A model generated the notes under the pieces. It searched no databases. It was not told where the DNA came from and was given only the letters and a program-made list of their open reading frames with translations. The translations under genes and the position numbers were made by a program. Below, in pieces: positions 23,844-32,376 of a stretch of DNA of 64,000 nt; positions within the stretch are counted from its first letter, which is position 1; every line of letters begins with the position of its first letter. The DNA comes from 67-14 sp035502775 (GTDB lineage: Bacteria; Actinomycetota; Thermoleophilia; Solirubrobacterales; 70-9): positions 13,321 through 77,320 of the forward strand of contig DATJUB010000051.1 of the NCBI GenBank assembly GCA_035502775.1, given 5' to 3'.

Positions 23844-24188
23844 ATGGCAATGCCCTCGCCTCTTCCCGATGACCTGGCCGAGCTGATCTCCGGGCAGTTC
23901 CGGATGCTCGGTGAACCGATGCGCCTGAAGATCCTCGATCGCCTGCGCTCCGGCGAACGCAGCGTCGGGGTGCTCGCCGAGGAGCTCGGAGCCTCGCAGC
24001 AGAACGTGTCGAAGCATCTGCAGACACTGAACTCGTCCGGCATCGTGGCCCGCCGCAAGGAGGGCAACACGGTCTTCTACTCGATCGCGGATCCGGCGAT
24101 GGTCGAGATGTGCGATCAGGTCTGCACCAGCATGGAGAAGCGGCTCGAGGGCATGTCGTCGATGCTCGCCTCCCTCCAGGCTTCCTAG
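23844..24188 (+). CDS. ArsR/SmtB-family repressor
   Basis: A 114-residue winged-helix protein. The DNA-recognition part reads FRMLGEPMRLKILDRLRSGERSVGVLAEELGASQQNVSKHLQTLNSSGIVARRKEGNTVFYSI. Two cysteines (CDQVC at about 91-95) near the C-terminus could form an alpha5-type metal or thiol sensing site, but the classic ELCVCDL site is absent. The start is ATG at 23844 with no clear ribosome binding site; the promoter position suggests a nearly leaderless mRNA. It probably controls itself and the DUF2892-MMPL genes. Confidence 0.88.
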   Translation: MAMPSPLPDDLAELISGQFRMLGEPMRLKILDRLRSGERSVGVLAEELGASQQNVSKHLQTLNSSGIVARRKEGNTVFYSIADPAMVEMCDQVCTSMEKRLEGMSSMLASLQAS

Positions 24189-24248
24189 CCCGAGCAGAGC
24201 TCCGGACTGGACTTCGGTCGGTCACGGTGCTACTCTCTGGACATCTAT

Positions 24249-24264
24249 ACAACTCTACGATTGT
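24249..24264. promoter_or_regulatory. ArsR operator 2 (ACAAC-N7-TTGT)
   Basis: ACAAC at 24249 and TTGT at 24261-24264, identical half-sites and spacing to the element at 23814. It overlaps a possible -10 box TATACA (24246-24251) and precedes the GGAGAA ribosome binding site of the DUF2892 gene. Confidence 0.55.
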
Positions 24265-24280
24265 GTAATGGAGAACTTGA

Positions 24281-24544
24281 ATGAACTCTGGATCGAACGA
24301 GGACGTGTGCGCGATCAGCCGGTCCTCCGCATGGCCGCTTGAAAGGGTCCTTTTCGCGATGGCCGGCACGGTGACCATTCTCAGCGCGGTCCTGGCCGCG
24401 CTGGTCTCTCCGTGGTTTCTGCTGCTGACCGCTTTCGTCGGCGCGAACCAGTGGCTGTTCGTGCTCTTCGGCGCCTGTCCGGCCTCGCTCGTGCTGAAGC
24501 ACCTGTTCGGTCTCCGGCCGATCGGGACGTGGAACGGCAGATGA
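24281..24544 (+). CDS. DUF2892 (YgaP-like) small membrane protein
   Basis: An 87-residue protein with the DUF2892 layout: ERVLFAMAGTVTILSAVLAAL, WFLLLTAFVGANQWLFVLFGACPASLVLKHLFGL. The FG-CP motif at the end of the second helix is the family mark; in YgaP-type proteins such helices accompany a rhodanese domain, absent here. GGAGAA is 5 nt before the ATG. The stop overlaps the MMPL start (ATGA), so they form an operon under the second ArsR operator. Confidence 0.85.
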   Translation: MNSGSNEDVCAISRSSAWPLERVLFAMAGTVTILSAVLAALVSPWFLLLTAFVGANQWLFVLFGACPASLVLKHLFGLRPIGTWNGR

Positions 24545-26643
24545 GCCGGAAGGGAGTGATGGCACGGCTCGGTCGCTGGACCGCGACCCACTTCCGCCTG
24601 GTGCTGATCGTCTGGGTGGCGATCGCGCTGGTCCTCGGCTTCTTCGCGCCCAAGGTCGAAAAGGCACTCTCCGGAGCCGGCTGGGAAGCCACCGGTTCGG
24701 AATCGCTGGAGGTCCGCGAGATGGTCGACGAACAGTTCGGAGGCATGTCTTCCTCGGCGCTCATGGTCGTCATCCATTCCGAGGAGGACACCGCGACGGA
24801 TCCGGAGTTCACCGGCAAGATCACACGAGCCGCCGGCATCCTCCGGTCGAGCGACGACGTCTCGTCGGTGATCACGCCACGGTCCGGCGGCTGGATCTCA
24901 CCCGACGGACACACTGTAGTCGTTCAGGGAGGGGCGGCCGCGGATTCGAATCAGATGGTCCGGGCCGCCGATGACCTCAAGGGCCCGCTGTCCGAACTCG
25001 ACGGGGACGGGTTCGAGGTATCGCTGACCGGCGCCTCGGGAATGTGGTCGGACTTCAACCACGCCAACAAGGAGGCGATGCTGAAGTCCGAGCTGATCTC
25101 ATGGCCGGTGACACTCGCCATCCTGGTGCTGGCCTTCGGATCTCTGGTCGCGGCGGGACTTCCGCTGATGCTCACCATCGTCGGACTGGTCGCGGCCGCC
25201 GGCACGCTGTATCTCGGGACCTCGATCGCCGACATCTCGATCTGGGCGATGAACTTCGCGCTGATGTTCGCTCTCGCCCTCGGCATCGACTACGCGCTTT
25301 TCATCGTCTACCGCTTCCGGGGCGCGCTGGGCGGTTCGGGATCGCCCGTCGACGCGGTCGAGACCAGTATGGAGACGGCCGGCAAGGCGGTGCTCTTCTC
25401 CGGCCTGACCGTGCTGATCTCACTGTCGGCCGTCCTGCAGGTTCCGAGCCCCGCCTTCCGCTCGATGGCGATCGGCATCATGCTCGCGGTCATCTTCGTG
25501 CTCGCCGCTTCGCTGACCCTGCTGCCCGCGGTCCTCGGCCGGATAGGGCAGGGCATCAACCGGCTCTCCCTGCCGTGGGTTCGTCCCGGGGAGACGCGTT
25601 CCGCCCGGTTCGCGGCCTGGGCGGAGCGACTCTGGAAGCGGCCCCTCGCCTACGGCATCCCGGCGACGCTGGTCCTGCTGGCGCTCGCCGTGCCGATTCT
25701 CGCTCTCGACACCGGAATGCCGTCGATCAAGGTGGTTCCGGCCGGCGACCAGTCCCGGACCGGCTACGAACGTCTGGCCGAGGGATTCGGCCCCGGATCA
25801 CCCGGCTCGGTCCAGGTGATCACGAAGGCGCCGGAATCCGGGGGTGTCGTCCGTACCCTCGAGCGGGATCCGGGAATCGTCCGGGTCATGCCACCTGTGA
25901 CGGGAACGGGGGACACCAGGATGATCCAGGCGGTTCCGGCCTCGGACCCGTCCAGCGCCGAGATGAGCGAGACAGTCGAGCGCCTGCGCGAGAACCTGGC
26001 CGGCCGGGCTCTGCTCGGCGGGGCCTCGGTCGAGAATTTCGATCTCGAACGCGCCCTGGCGGACAAGACCGCCCCCGTGATCGGCGTGGTTCTGGCACTC
26101 GGCTTCCTGCTTCTGCTCCTGGTCCTGCGGGCACCGGTGGTGGCGGCGCTCGGCGTCCTGACCAACCTGCTGGCCGCCGGAGCGGCCTTCGGCGTGGCCA
26201 AGCTGCTGTTCCAGGACGGCCACCTTTCGGGAATCCTCGGCTTCGAGTCCCAGGGCTTCCTCGACGCCTGGGCGCCGGTCTTCTTCTTCGCGATGGTCTT
26301 CGCGATCTCGATGGACTACTCGGTTTTCCTGCTCAGCTCCGCCAAGGAACACTGGGAGAGAACGGGCGATCCCCGGCAGGCGATGATCGAGGGGACGGCG
26401 CACTCGGGCCGGGTCATCTTCGCCGCCGCGGGCGTGATGGTCGCGGTGTTCTTCACCTTCGCGCTGTCCGGGCCATTGCCGCCGAAGGAGATGGGCATCA
26501 TCCTGGGCGTGGCGGTCCTGCTCGACGCGGCCCTGGTCAGGCTCCTGCTCCTGCCGGTGTTGATCCGCCTGGCCGGCAGGTGGGCCTGGTGGCTGCCCGG
26601 CTGGGCCGACCGCATCCTGCCGAAGATCAGTTTCCGGCATTGA
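24541..26643 (+). CDS. MMPL-family (RND superfamily) transporter
   Basis: A 700-residue protein with two repeats of one transmembrane helix, a periplasmic loop and five helices. Landmarks are HFRLVLIVWVAIALVLGFF, the RND helix-4 motif ALGIDYALFIVYRFR and its second-half counterpart FAISMDYSVFLLSSAKEHW, each with the Asp-Tyr pair of proton-driven MmpL proteins. MmpL/YdfJ proteins export lipids or hydrophobic compounds. ATG at 24541 overlaps the DUF2892 stop, which fixes the start. Control by the ArsR protein is inferred from the operator pair. Confidence 0.92.
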   Translation: MSRKGVMARLGRWTATHFRLVLIVWVAIALVLGFFAPKVEKALSGAGWEATGSESLEVREMVDEQFGGMSSSALMVVIHSEEDTATDPEFTGKITRAAGILRSSDDVSSVITPRSGGWISPDGHTVVVQGGAAADSNQMVRAADDLKGPLSELDGDGFEVSLTGASGMWSDFNHANKEAMLKSELISWPVTLAILVLAFGSLVAAGLPLMLTIVGLVAAAGTLYLGTSIADISIWAMNFALMFALALGIDYALFIVYRFRGALGGSGSPVDAVETSMETAGKAVLFSGLTVLISLSAVLQVPSPAFRSMAIGIMLAVIFVLAASLTLLPAVLGRIGQGINRLSLPWVRPGETRSARFAAWAERLWKRPLAYGIPATLVLLALAVPILALDTGMPSIKVVPAGDQSRTGYERLAEGFGPGSPGSVQVITKAPESGGVVRTLERDPGIVRVMPPVTGTGDTRMIQAVPASDPSSAEMSETVERLRENLAGRALLGGASVENFDLERALADKTAPVIGVVLALGFLLLLLVLRAPVVAALGVLTNLLAAGAAFGVAKLLFQDGHLSGILGFESQGFLDAWAPVFFFAMVFAISMDYSVFLLSSAKEHWERTGDPRQAMIEGTAHSGRVIFAAAGVMVAVFFTFALSGPLPPKEMGIILGVAVLLDAALVRLLLLPVLIRLAGRWAWWLPGWADRILPKISFRH

Positions 26644-26662
26644 CCGGCATCGCGGAGGGGCC

Positions 26663-28408
26663 TCAGATCACCTCATACTTCGCCAGGAGCTGCCCGATCA
26701 TCGTCCTCTCGACGTACTTCGTGGCGAAGTCGGGCACCGGCAGCCGCTTGCCGTCTCGCAGGTAGTGGGTGGACTTCAGTAGTTCCCGTACGTCGTAGAT
26801 CGATCCGAACACCTCCGGTACTCCGCGATCCACGTCGAGCAGCTGGTAGACCGCCTCCATTCCGGTGCGCACCGAGTACTCGGTGGTGAAGATGCAGTCC
26901 CGGGTGGACTCGGCGAACTGGCCGATGAAGGCGAAGTTCTTGACGCCCTCGGGCACGACCTGAAGCCGGTCCCCGGCGGTGCGGGGGAGGAAGAAGGCGG
27001 TGATGAAGGGCATCATGCACGGGCGGGTGATCGCGCCGGATGAGGCGAGCTCGCCGATCTCGTCCTCGGGCACACCCAGGTGGTAGAGCCACTCCCGGGT
27101 GATTTCCTCGCCGGTGCAGTCGCGCAGCGGTTTCTTCACGTAGTCGCCCGGTACGTCGGTGAAGAGCCCGTAGAACCAGACCACCGTCTGATCATCCGGC
27201 TGGGCCTTGAAGTGAGGCTGGCGGTTGACCGTCCAGCTGAGCAGCCAGGCCGAGTCCCGGGCCGTGACGATCCCGCCGGTGACCACCTTGCCGGAACGGG
27301 TCGGTCGTTTCGCGATGCGCTCGATGTGGGCCGGGATGCGCTCGTCGAGGGTCGTGATGCTGGCCGATTCCCACTGTGACTGTTCCGGGTGGGTGCAGAA
27401 CTTGTCCGGCCGCCCGAAGGACTCGTCCTGGGCGGCGATGTTCCGCCACAGATGCCAGCTGCCGCCGTCGTGGACCACCGGATCGAAGGCGGCCGGGGTG
27501 TGATGGTCACCCCATTCCGAGTTCTCGACCAGCGAGCCGTTGGTGACGAAGACGAGATCGTTCTCGGTTAGATCGACGCCGCCTTCCCGCCCCTCGCGGA
27601 TCCACACGATGCGTCTCGCCACCTTCTCGTCGGGGGTGATCTCGAACTTCACGTCCATCACCCTCGTGTCGTTCTGGAGTTTCACTCCCCGGTCCTTCAG
27701 CCACTTGACCAGTGGCATCACCAGCGATTCGTACTGGTTGTACTTGGTGAACTTGAGCGCGCTGAAATCCGGCAGGCCATCGATGTGGTGGATGAACCGT
27801 TCCACGTAGAGCTTCATCTCGAGGGCGCTGTGCCACTCCTCGAAGGCGAACATGGTGCGCCAGTAGAGCCAGAAGTTCGAGTCGAAGAAATCCTGGCTCA
27901 TCACCTCGTCGATCCGCCTGTCGTAGAGCTGCTCGTGGGTGGCCAGCACGAGATCGACCACGTTCCTGGTCGCCCTGGCGTTGAGGGTGAAGTTCATGCC
28001 GGTCCCGGCGTCCTTGCCCCGGTTGATCGTCGCCCGCTGCAGCGAGAAGTTCGGATCCTCCTTGTTCAGCCAGTAGAACTCGTCGAGCACCGAGGCGTCC
28101 TCGATCTCGAGCGAGGGGATCGAGCGGTAGAGATCCCAGAGGCACTCGAAATGGTTCTCCATCTCGCGTCCTCCGCGGATCAGCCAGCCGGTCTCGGCGT
28201 CGCCGGCCCCGTCGAGCGCGCCCCCGTCGATCGAGGACGACTCGAGGATCGTGATGCGTTCCCCGGCCATCTGGCCGTCGCGGATCAGGAATGCGGCGGC
28301 GGCCAGGGAGGAGAGTCCCGCCCCGACCAGGTAGGCGGACTTGCCGTCCACTCCCTCCGGTTTCTTCGGGCGGGCGAACGCCTCGTAGTTTCCGTTGCTG
28401 TGGTACAT
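26663..28408 (-). CDS. ohyA: oleate hydratase (myosin-cross-reactive antigen family)
   Basis: A 581-residue FAD protein, matching the family. It starts MYHSNGNYEAFARPKKPEGVD, the standard OhyA N-terminus, with GGAAGG 6 nt upstream of ATG 28408. The FAD Rossmann motif AYLVGAGLSSLAAAAFLIRDG is followed by ESSSIDGGALDG and the signature RGGREMENHFECLWDLYRSIPS. It adds water to the cis-9 double bond of unsaturated fatty acids, giving 10-hydroxy acids, and is often linked to fatty-acid detoxification. It is transcribed singly, divergent from the SGNH hydrolase. Confidence 0.95.
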   Translation of the reverse strand: MYHSNGNYEAFARPKKPEGVDGKSAYLVGAGLSSLAAAAFLIRDGQMAGERITILESSSIDGGALDGAGDAETGWLIRGGREMENHFECLWDLYRSIPSLEIEDASVLDEFYWLNKEDPNFSLQRATINRGKDAGTGMNFTLNARATRNVVDLVLATHEQLYDRRIDEVMSQDFFDSNFWLYWRTMFAFEEWHSALEMKLYVERFIHHIDGLPDFSALKFTKYNQYESLVMPLVKWLKDRGVKLQNDTRVMDVKFEITPDEKVARRIVWIREGREGGVDLTENDLVFVTNGSLVENSEWGDHHTPAAFDPVVHDGGSWHLWRNIAAQDESFGRPDKFCTHPEQSQWESASITTLDERIPAHIERIAKRPTRSGKVVTGGIVTARDSAWLLSWTVNRQPHFKAQPDDQTVVWFYGLFTDVPGDYVKKPLRDCTGEEITREWLYHLGVPEDEIGELASSGAITRPCMMPFITAFFLPRTAGDRLQVVPEGVKNFAFIGQFAESTRDCIFTTEYSVRTGMEAVYQLLDVDRGVPEVFGSIYDVRELLKSTHYLRDGKRLPVPDFATKYVERTMIGQLLAKYEVI

Positions 28409-28555
28409 GCGGCCGCCTTCCGGAGGGTTTGAGATCTCTCCCATCCTCTTCGAGCGGCGTGGTCGTGTCCAGGCCGGGGCTCCGACCCGGGCCTGGTACC
28501 CGTTCGATGGCGGGACGGGCTAAGGTCAGGCAAGTCCACTGACACGGAGGTCCAG

Positions 28556-29707
28556 ATGAGTCTCACCCCGAACGCCACCCGGCGGCCCGCGCGGTTCGCG
28601 AGTCCCGGAATCCTGATCGCCCTGATGCTCACCGTATTCGCGGTGCTTGTCCCGGCCGGCTCGGCCAGCGCCGCGACGACCACCTGCACGCAGCCGGACG
28701 GCTTCCAGTTCCGCACCGACTGGACCCGCGCGAACGGGATGACCGACGTCACCGACCTGAAGATGCGGGCCAGCAGCAGCGACCCTTGGTCCGGCTACAC
28801 CGATTTCTGGGGCCGGGTATCGAAGCTCGAGTGGTGGACCCCCGACTCGCTCAGCTCGCTGTTCACCCATGCCGGGGACTGGAACCATCCGGCCGCGACG
28901 CTCTACATAGACCTTCCCTCGTACGCCCATTGGTATGGCGCGGCCGACCAGCGGGCCGACGTGCTCGCCACCAACGTCTTCGAGTTCCTCTCTCCGAGGG
29001 TGAGCAACCGGGACAACGGATCGCCGCTCGTCCGCAATGCCGATCTCTGCGACAACTTCCTCTCCGATTGGCCGGCCGGAACGGGACCCAGGGTCGCGAT
29101 CGCCGGGGACAGCATCACGGTTCAGATGACCAAGCGCTTCCAGGCGTTGAGTGGCTGGCGGCCCTTCATCGAGCCGCAGTCCGGCCAGGCTTTCTCCTCG
29201 ATGCAGGGTGAGCTGCGCGGTCTGGCCGCCGGCATCCGCGATTCCGCCACCGGAGCGCAGACCAGGCCGGACGCGCTGGTCCTGGCGCTCGGCACCAACG
29301 ACGCCGGATCGATCGCCGGCCGGCCGACCCAGGCCGAGCGTGACAACGCCCTGACCGGCTTCGGCTGGAACCTCGCCCGGGTGCTGATCGACACCGACGC
29401 CGTTCAGTGCCGGGTGCTGGTCACCACTCACGAGAGCGGCTGGAAGCGCAACTCGGCCGGGCAGGCGGAGTACCTGCCGATCCTGAAGCAGGCCCGCAGG
29501 GACGTGAACGCGAAGCTCCGCGCCGCGGCGGCGGCGGACCCGGATATCGAACTGGTCGATTGGGCCCAGATGTCCTCCACACACGGCTGGTACAACCCGG
29601 CCTCCGGGGTCCCGTGGTACCCGGACGGCGATCCGACCCACCCGAATCCGGCCGGGCTGGAGGAGCTGTCCGACGCCCTCCACGACGCGGCGGTGGGCTG
29701 CGGCTGA
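28556..29707 (+). CDS. secreted SGNH/GDSL-type hydrolase
   Basis: A 383-residue protein with a signal peptide (ILIALMLTVFAVLVPAGSASA). The first 150 residues are not recognised and may be a separate domain. The SGNH domain starts at about 178 with block I GDSIT (nucleophile Ser) and has block III GTNDA. Block V is probably GDPTHPNPAGLEEL, giving the Asp and His. Such enzymes are extracellular esterases or acetylhydrolases; the substrate cannot be assigned. It stands alone, followed by vapBC after about 40 bp. Confidence 0.85.
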   Translation: MSLTPNATRRPARFASPGILIALMLTVFAVLVPAGSASAATTTCTQPDGFQFRTDWTRANGMTDVTDLKMRASSSDPWSGYTDFWGRVSKLEWWTPDSLSSLFTHAGDWNHPAATLYIDLPSYAHWYGAADQRADVLATNVFEFLSPRVSNRDNGSPLVRNADLCDNFLSDWPAGTGPRVAIAGDSITVQMTKRFQALSGWRPFIEPQSGQAFSSMQGELRGLAAGIRDSATGAQTRPDALVLALGTNDAGSIAGRPTQAERDNALTGFGWNLARVLIDTDAVQCRVLVTTHESGWKRNSAGQAEYLPILKQARRDVNAKLRAAAAADPDIELVDWAQMSSTHGWYNPASGVPWYPDGDPTHPNPAGLEELSDALHDAAVGCG

Positions 29708-29736
29708 GCGGCCGCGACGCGGAACGAGCATGGCGT

Positions 29737-29766
29737 TATCCTTTACTTGTGGCCAGAAAGGTAAAG
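29737..29766 (+). promoter_or_regulatory. vapBC promoter with start-codon-spanning inverted repeat
   Basis: TATCCT at 29737-29742 fits a -10 box with 6 nt to the GTG start, implying a leaderless mRNA. CTTTAC (29741-29746) and GTAAAG (29761-29766) form a perfect inverted repeat spanning the start codon, a plausible autoregulatory operator for the antitoxin. Confidence 0.5.
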
Positions 29767-30018
29767 AGCGAAGCCGGAGCCGATCGGACTCGACGTGGGC
29801 AGACCCGGGTCTCTTCCAAGCATCAGGTGACAATCCCGGTCGCGGCGTTTCGTGGCGCGGGACTCGCGCCCGGTGACACCCTGAAGGTGGAAGCCGAGGG
29901 TGCGGGACGAATAGTCCTGACCCGGATGGGCGAGCTCTTGGACCGCTACTCGGGAAGTCTCGATACGGGCGGGAAGTTGGGGGCTCAGATGGAAGGACTC
30001 CGCGACGAGTGGCGGTAG
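29749..30018 (+). CDS. AbrB/MazE-type antitoxin (VapB-like)
   Basis: An 89-residue protein with a swapped-hairpin AbrB domain at about 18-60 (TRVSSKHQVTIPVAAFRGAGLAPGDTLKVEAEGAGRIVLTR). A C-terminal tail (GELLDRYSGSLDTGG...) probably wraps the toxin. The start is GTG at 29749; upstream in-frame codons run into the SGNH gene region and are not family-like. It overlaps the PIN toxin gene by 10 bp. It would neutralise the toxin and repress its own promoter. Confidence 0.85.
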   Translation: MARKVKSEAGADRTRRGQTRVSSKHQVTIPVAAFRGAGLAPGDTLKVEAEGAGRIVLTRMGELLDRYSGSLDTGGKLGAQMEGLRDEWR

Positions 30019-30422
30019 TGCTTGACTCTGACGTGGTCGTCGGCTTTCTGGATCGCTCGGATGCCCTTCATTTGGCGGCGGACGCGGCGCTGCGCGAGCT
30101 CGTCGCTGATCAACGGCTGTTCGTCTCCGCGGTCACCTATGCCGAAGTGTTGACGGGCGCGAAGATGGGCCACCACGACGAAAGCCACGTAAGGGGCTTC
30201 TTCTCCGAGGTCGTCTCGACGGTCGTGCCCGTAGACACCGGTATCGCGGATAGTGCGGCCGGCCTTCGCGCGTCGAACCGCTTTCTGCGGATGCCCGACG
30301 CGCTCATCGTCGCCACCGCCGACTCGGACCCCGACGTCGAGATTCTCCTGACCGGAGATCGCCAGATCGGAAAGTTGAAAGGGCTGGACTGCGAGATCCG
30401 AGTGGTGGCCGCCGGTGCCTGA
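30009..30422 (+). CDS. vapC: PIN-domain ribonuclease toxin (VapC)
   Basis: A 137-residue PIN protein. The four acidic metal-binding positions are visible: Asp in VVLDSDVVVGFLD, Glu in VTYAEVLTG, Asp in RMPDALIVATA and Asp in LLTGDRQIG. VapC toxins cleave tRNA or rRNA at specific sites. GTG at 30009 lies inside the antitoxin gene, giving the coupled antitoxin-toxin order usual for the family. All catalytic positions are present, so the toxin is probably active. Confidence 0.9.
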   Translation: MAVVLDSDVVVGFLDRSDALHLAADAALRELVADQRLFVSAVTYAEVLTGAKMGHHDESHVRGFFSEVVSTVVPVDTGIADSAAGLRASNRFLRMPDALIVATADSDPDVEILLTGDRQIGKLKGLDCEIRVVAAGA

Positions 30423-30450
30423 TCGGAGCTCTCCTCGCTAGCCTGAACCT

Positions 30451-31278
30451 GTGCGTTCGGCGTTCGGCACTTCGATTCTCTTCGCCCTGCTCTGCCTCGC
30501 GGGGTTCGTCTCGATGCTGTTCTCGGCGGTCACGCTGATCGGCTCGCTGCCGCGGGGAGCGTCTCCCGCGTCGATCCTGGAGGCCTGCTGCGGTGTCGTA
30601 CTGGCGAGGCTCTCGGTCGGCTGGCTGCTGCCGGTGGCGGTCGCCGCCGCCCTGGTCTTCGTGCTGGTCAGGATCGCCCGGAGTACCTGGCGGCTGGCCG
30701 CGGCCGGCCGTGGGATCGGGAGATTGCGGCGGGTGTCCGAGCCGGCCGAGGTCTCCGGCGTCTCCTGTCGGATCTACGAGGACTCGCGTCCACTGGCCTT
30801 CTGCGCGGGGATCCTCAGACCGGAGATTTTCGTCAGCCGGGCCGCGGCGGAACAGATGCCGGCCGAGGTGATCGGGGTCGTGATGGCGCACGAGCAGCAT
30901 CACCGGCTGCGGCGCGATCCGCTGAGGAGAGCGGTCGCCGGGATCCTGACCGATGGCTTCTTCTTCCTCCCGGTTCTCGGCCAGATCGGACGAAAGTGCG
31001 TATCGCTCTCGGAGGCCGGGGCCGACCGGGCCGCGGCGGCCGCCAGCGCGGGAGGTCGCGGTGACGTCGCCCGGGCGCTGCTGGCCTTTCCCGCGGGTGC
31101 CGGATCACCGGGCGAGGCGTCCCTCTCGGGCGACAGGATCGAGCATCTCGCCGGTGGATGTCGGATCTGGATGCCGACCTGGCCCATGCTCGCCCTGACG
31201 ATCGTCGCTCTGCTCGCCCTGCTCTCGGCGCCGGTCGTGTCGGCCGAGCTGCTGCTGGTGGATACGGTGAACCCGTGA
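30451..31278 (+). CDS. M56-family (BlaR1/MecR1-like) membrane metalloprotease 1
   Basis: A 275-residue protein starting at GTG 30451. It has hydrophobic helices at about 8-30, 57-76 and a C-terminal one at 245-268. The zinc protease motif is H147-E148-Q-H-H151 (VMAHEQHHRLRRDP), with E in SEAGADRA as likely third ligand. It lacks the C-terminal penicillin-binding sensor of true BlaR1. It probably cleaves or controls the BlaI repressor encoded next, with which it overlaps by 4 bp (GTGA). Confidence 0.88.
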   Translation: MRSAFGTSILFALLCLAGFVSMLFSAVTLIGSLPRGASPASILEACCGVVLARLSVGWLLPVAVAAALVFVLVRIARSTWRLAAAGRGIGRLRRVSEPAEVSGVSCRIYEDSRPLAFCAGILRPEIFVSRAAAEQMPAEVIGVVMAHEQHHRLRRDPLRRAVAGILTDGFFFLPVLGQIGRKCVSLSEAGADRAAAAASAGGRGDVARALLAFPAGAGSPGEASLSGDRIEHLAGGCRIWMPTWPMLALTIVALLALLSAPVVSAELLLVDTVNP

Positions 31279-31676
31279 GGAAGCCGAAGTTCGAAGAGCT
31301 GCCCGGCCTGTCCGATCTCGAGCGCGAGGTGATGGAGGTCGTCTGGCAGGGTGACGGGGAGCTCTCGGTGAGGCGGGTCGGTGAGCTGGTCAACGCCGGT
31401 GGCGGGAAACAGCGTGCCTACACGACCTACATGACCATCCTGTCCCGGCTGCATGACAAGGGGATCGTCGAACGCCGCCGCGAAGGCAACTCGGACCGGT
31501 ACCGCCCGAAGATCCCGCGCAGGGACTACATGGAGGGGCGGGCGAGGACCGAGATCGACGCCCTGGTCGGTGAGTACGGAGACATCGCGCTGGCGCAGTT
31601 CGCCCGGCAGGTGTCCGAAGCCGGCCCGGACGGGGCCGAACGCCTGCGTCGCCTGGCCCGCGGCGACGAGACTTAG
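31275..31676 (+). CDS. BlaI/MecI-family repressor 1
   Basis: A 133-residue winged-helix repressor: LSDLEREVMEVVWQGDGELSVRRVGELVN, then YTTYMTILSRLHDKGIVERRREGNSDRYRPKI. The C-terminal helices (ALVGEYGDIALAQFARQVSE) form the dimer and protease-cleavage region of the family. GTG at 31275 is coupled to the M56 stop. A palindrome matching BlaI-type sites follows one base after the stop codon, in front of the DsbA gene, so the downstream thiol-redox genes are probable targets. Confidence 0.92.
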   Translation: MRKPKFEELPGLSDLEREVMEVVWQGDGELSVRRVGELVNAGGGKQRAYTTYMTILSRLHDKGIVERRREGNSDRYRPKIPRRDYMEGRARTEIDALVGEYGDIALAQFARQVSEAGPDGAERLRRLARGDET

Positions 31677-31677
31677 C

Positions 31678-31694
31678 TACTACAGCACATAGTA
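31678..31694. promoter_or_regulatory. BlaI-type operator A
   Basis: TACTACA-GCA-CATAGTA, extended to CTACTA/TAGTAG at the outer ends. It matches the dyad spacing of sites B-E in this window and resembles the TACTACA half-site known for MecI/BlaI operators. It is located between BlaI 1 and the DsbA gene. Confidence 0.7.
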
Positions 31695-31731
31695 GGGTGG
31701 ATCTGGCCCGCTTCGAAAGGACAGATCCCGC

Positions 31732-32376
31732 ATGACCCAGAACATCAAGATCTCGATCGCCCTCGTCTTCGTCGTGGTACTCGGCGGGATCGTCTTCGCC
31801 ACCACCGTCGGCGGCTCGGACGAGTCCGAGGCCGCCGCCGACCCGAAGACCGTGCGGGCCGACTCGCACAGGCTGTCCACGGCCGAGAACGACAAGGTCA
31901 ACCTGGTCGAGTTCCTCGATTTCGAGTGTGAGGCCTGCCTCGCCCAATTCCCGATCATGGAGCGGATCCGTGAGGAGTACGACGGGCGCATCAACTTCGT
32001 GGTCCGCTACTTCCCCCTTGCCGGGCACGGAAACGGGGAGAACGCGGCGCGCGCGGTCGAGGCCGCGGCCCGTCAGGACGCGTTCGAGCCGATGTACAAG
32101 AAGATGTACGAGACCCAGAGTGAGTGGGGCGAGTCCCAGGAATCGAAGGCCGAACTCTTCGTCGAGTTCGCCCGGGAGCTGGGTCTAGACGAGGCCCGGT
32201 TCGTGGCCGACGTCAACGATCCGAAGACCGCGGAGCGGGTGGCCAAGGACCAGAAGGACGGGATCGGGCTCGGGGTCCAGGGGACGCCGACCATCTTCCT
32301 CAACGAGGAGGAGCTGCCCTCCATGCCGCCATATGAGCTGCTCAAGGAGCGGATCGACGCCCTTCTCGCCGAGTGA
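31732..32376 (+). CDS. DsbA-family membrane-anchored thiol-disulfide oxidoreductase
   Basis: A 214-residue protein with an N-terminal membrane anchor (ISIALVFVVVLGGIVFATTV) and a thioredoxin fold. The active site is C66-E-A-C69 in FLDFECEACLAQFP, with the cis-proline loop in GVQGTPTIFLN. It introduces disulfide bonds into exported proteins outside the membrane. AAAGGA lies before the ATG. It overlaps VKOR by 4 bp, which would reoxidise it. BlaI-type operator A lies in its promoter region. Confidence 0.92.
   Translation: MTQNIKISIALVFVVVLGGIVFATTVGGSDESEAAADPKTVRADSHRLSTAENDKVNLVEFLDFECEACLAQFPIMERIREEYDGRINFVVRYFPLAGHGNGENAARAVEAAARQDAFEPMYKKMYETQSEWGESQESKAELFVEFARELGLDEARFVADVNDPKTAERVAKDQKDGIGLGVQGTPTIFLNEEELPSMPPYELLKERIDALLAE

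Noticed and set aside
22744..24777. 677-residue minus-strand open frame opposite the ABC ATPase, TetR, ArsR and DUF2892 genes
   Set aside because: Shadow of four clear genes in the other direction; it also crosses their promoters.
28409..28555. Divergent region between oleate hydratase and SGNH genes examined for shared operators
   Set aside because: Only GC-rich partial dyads without repetition; nothing supportable.
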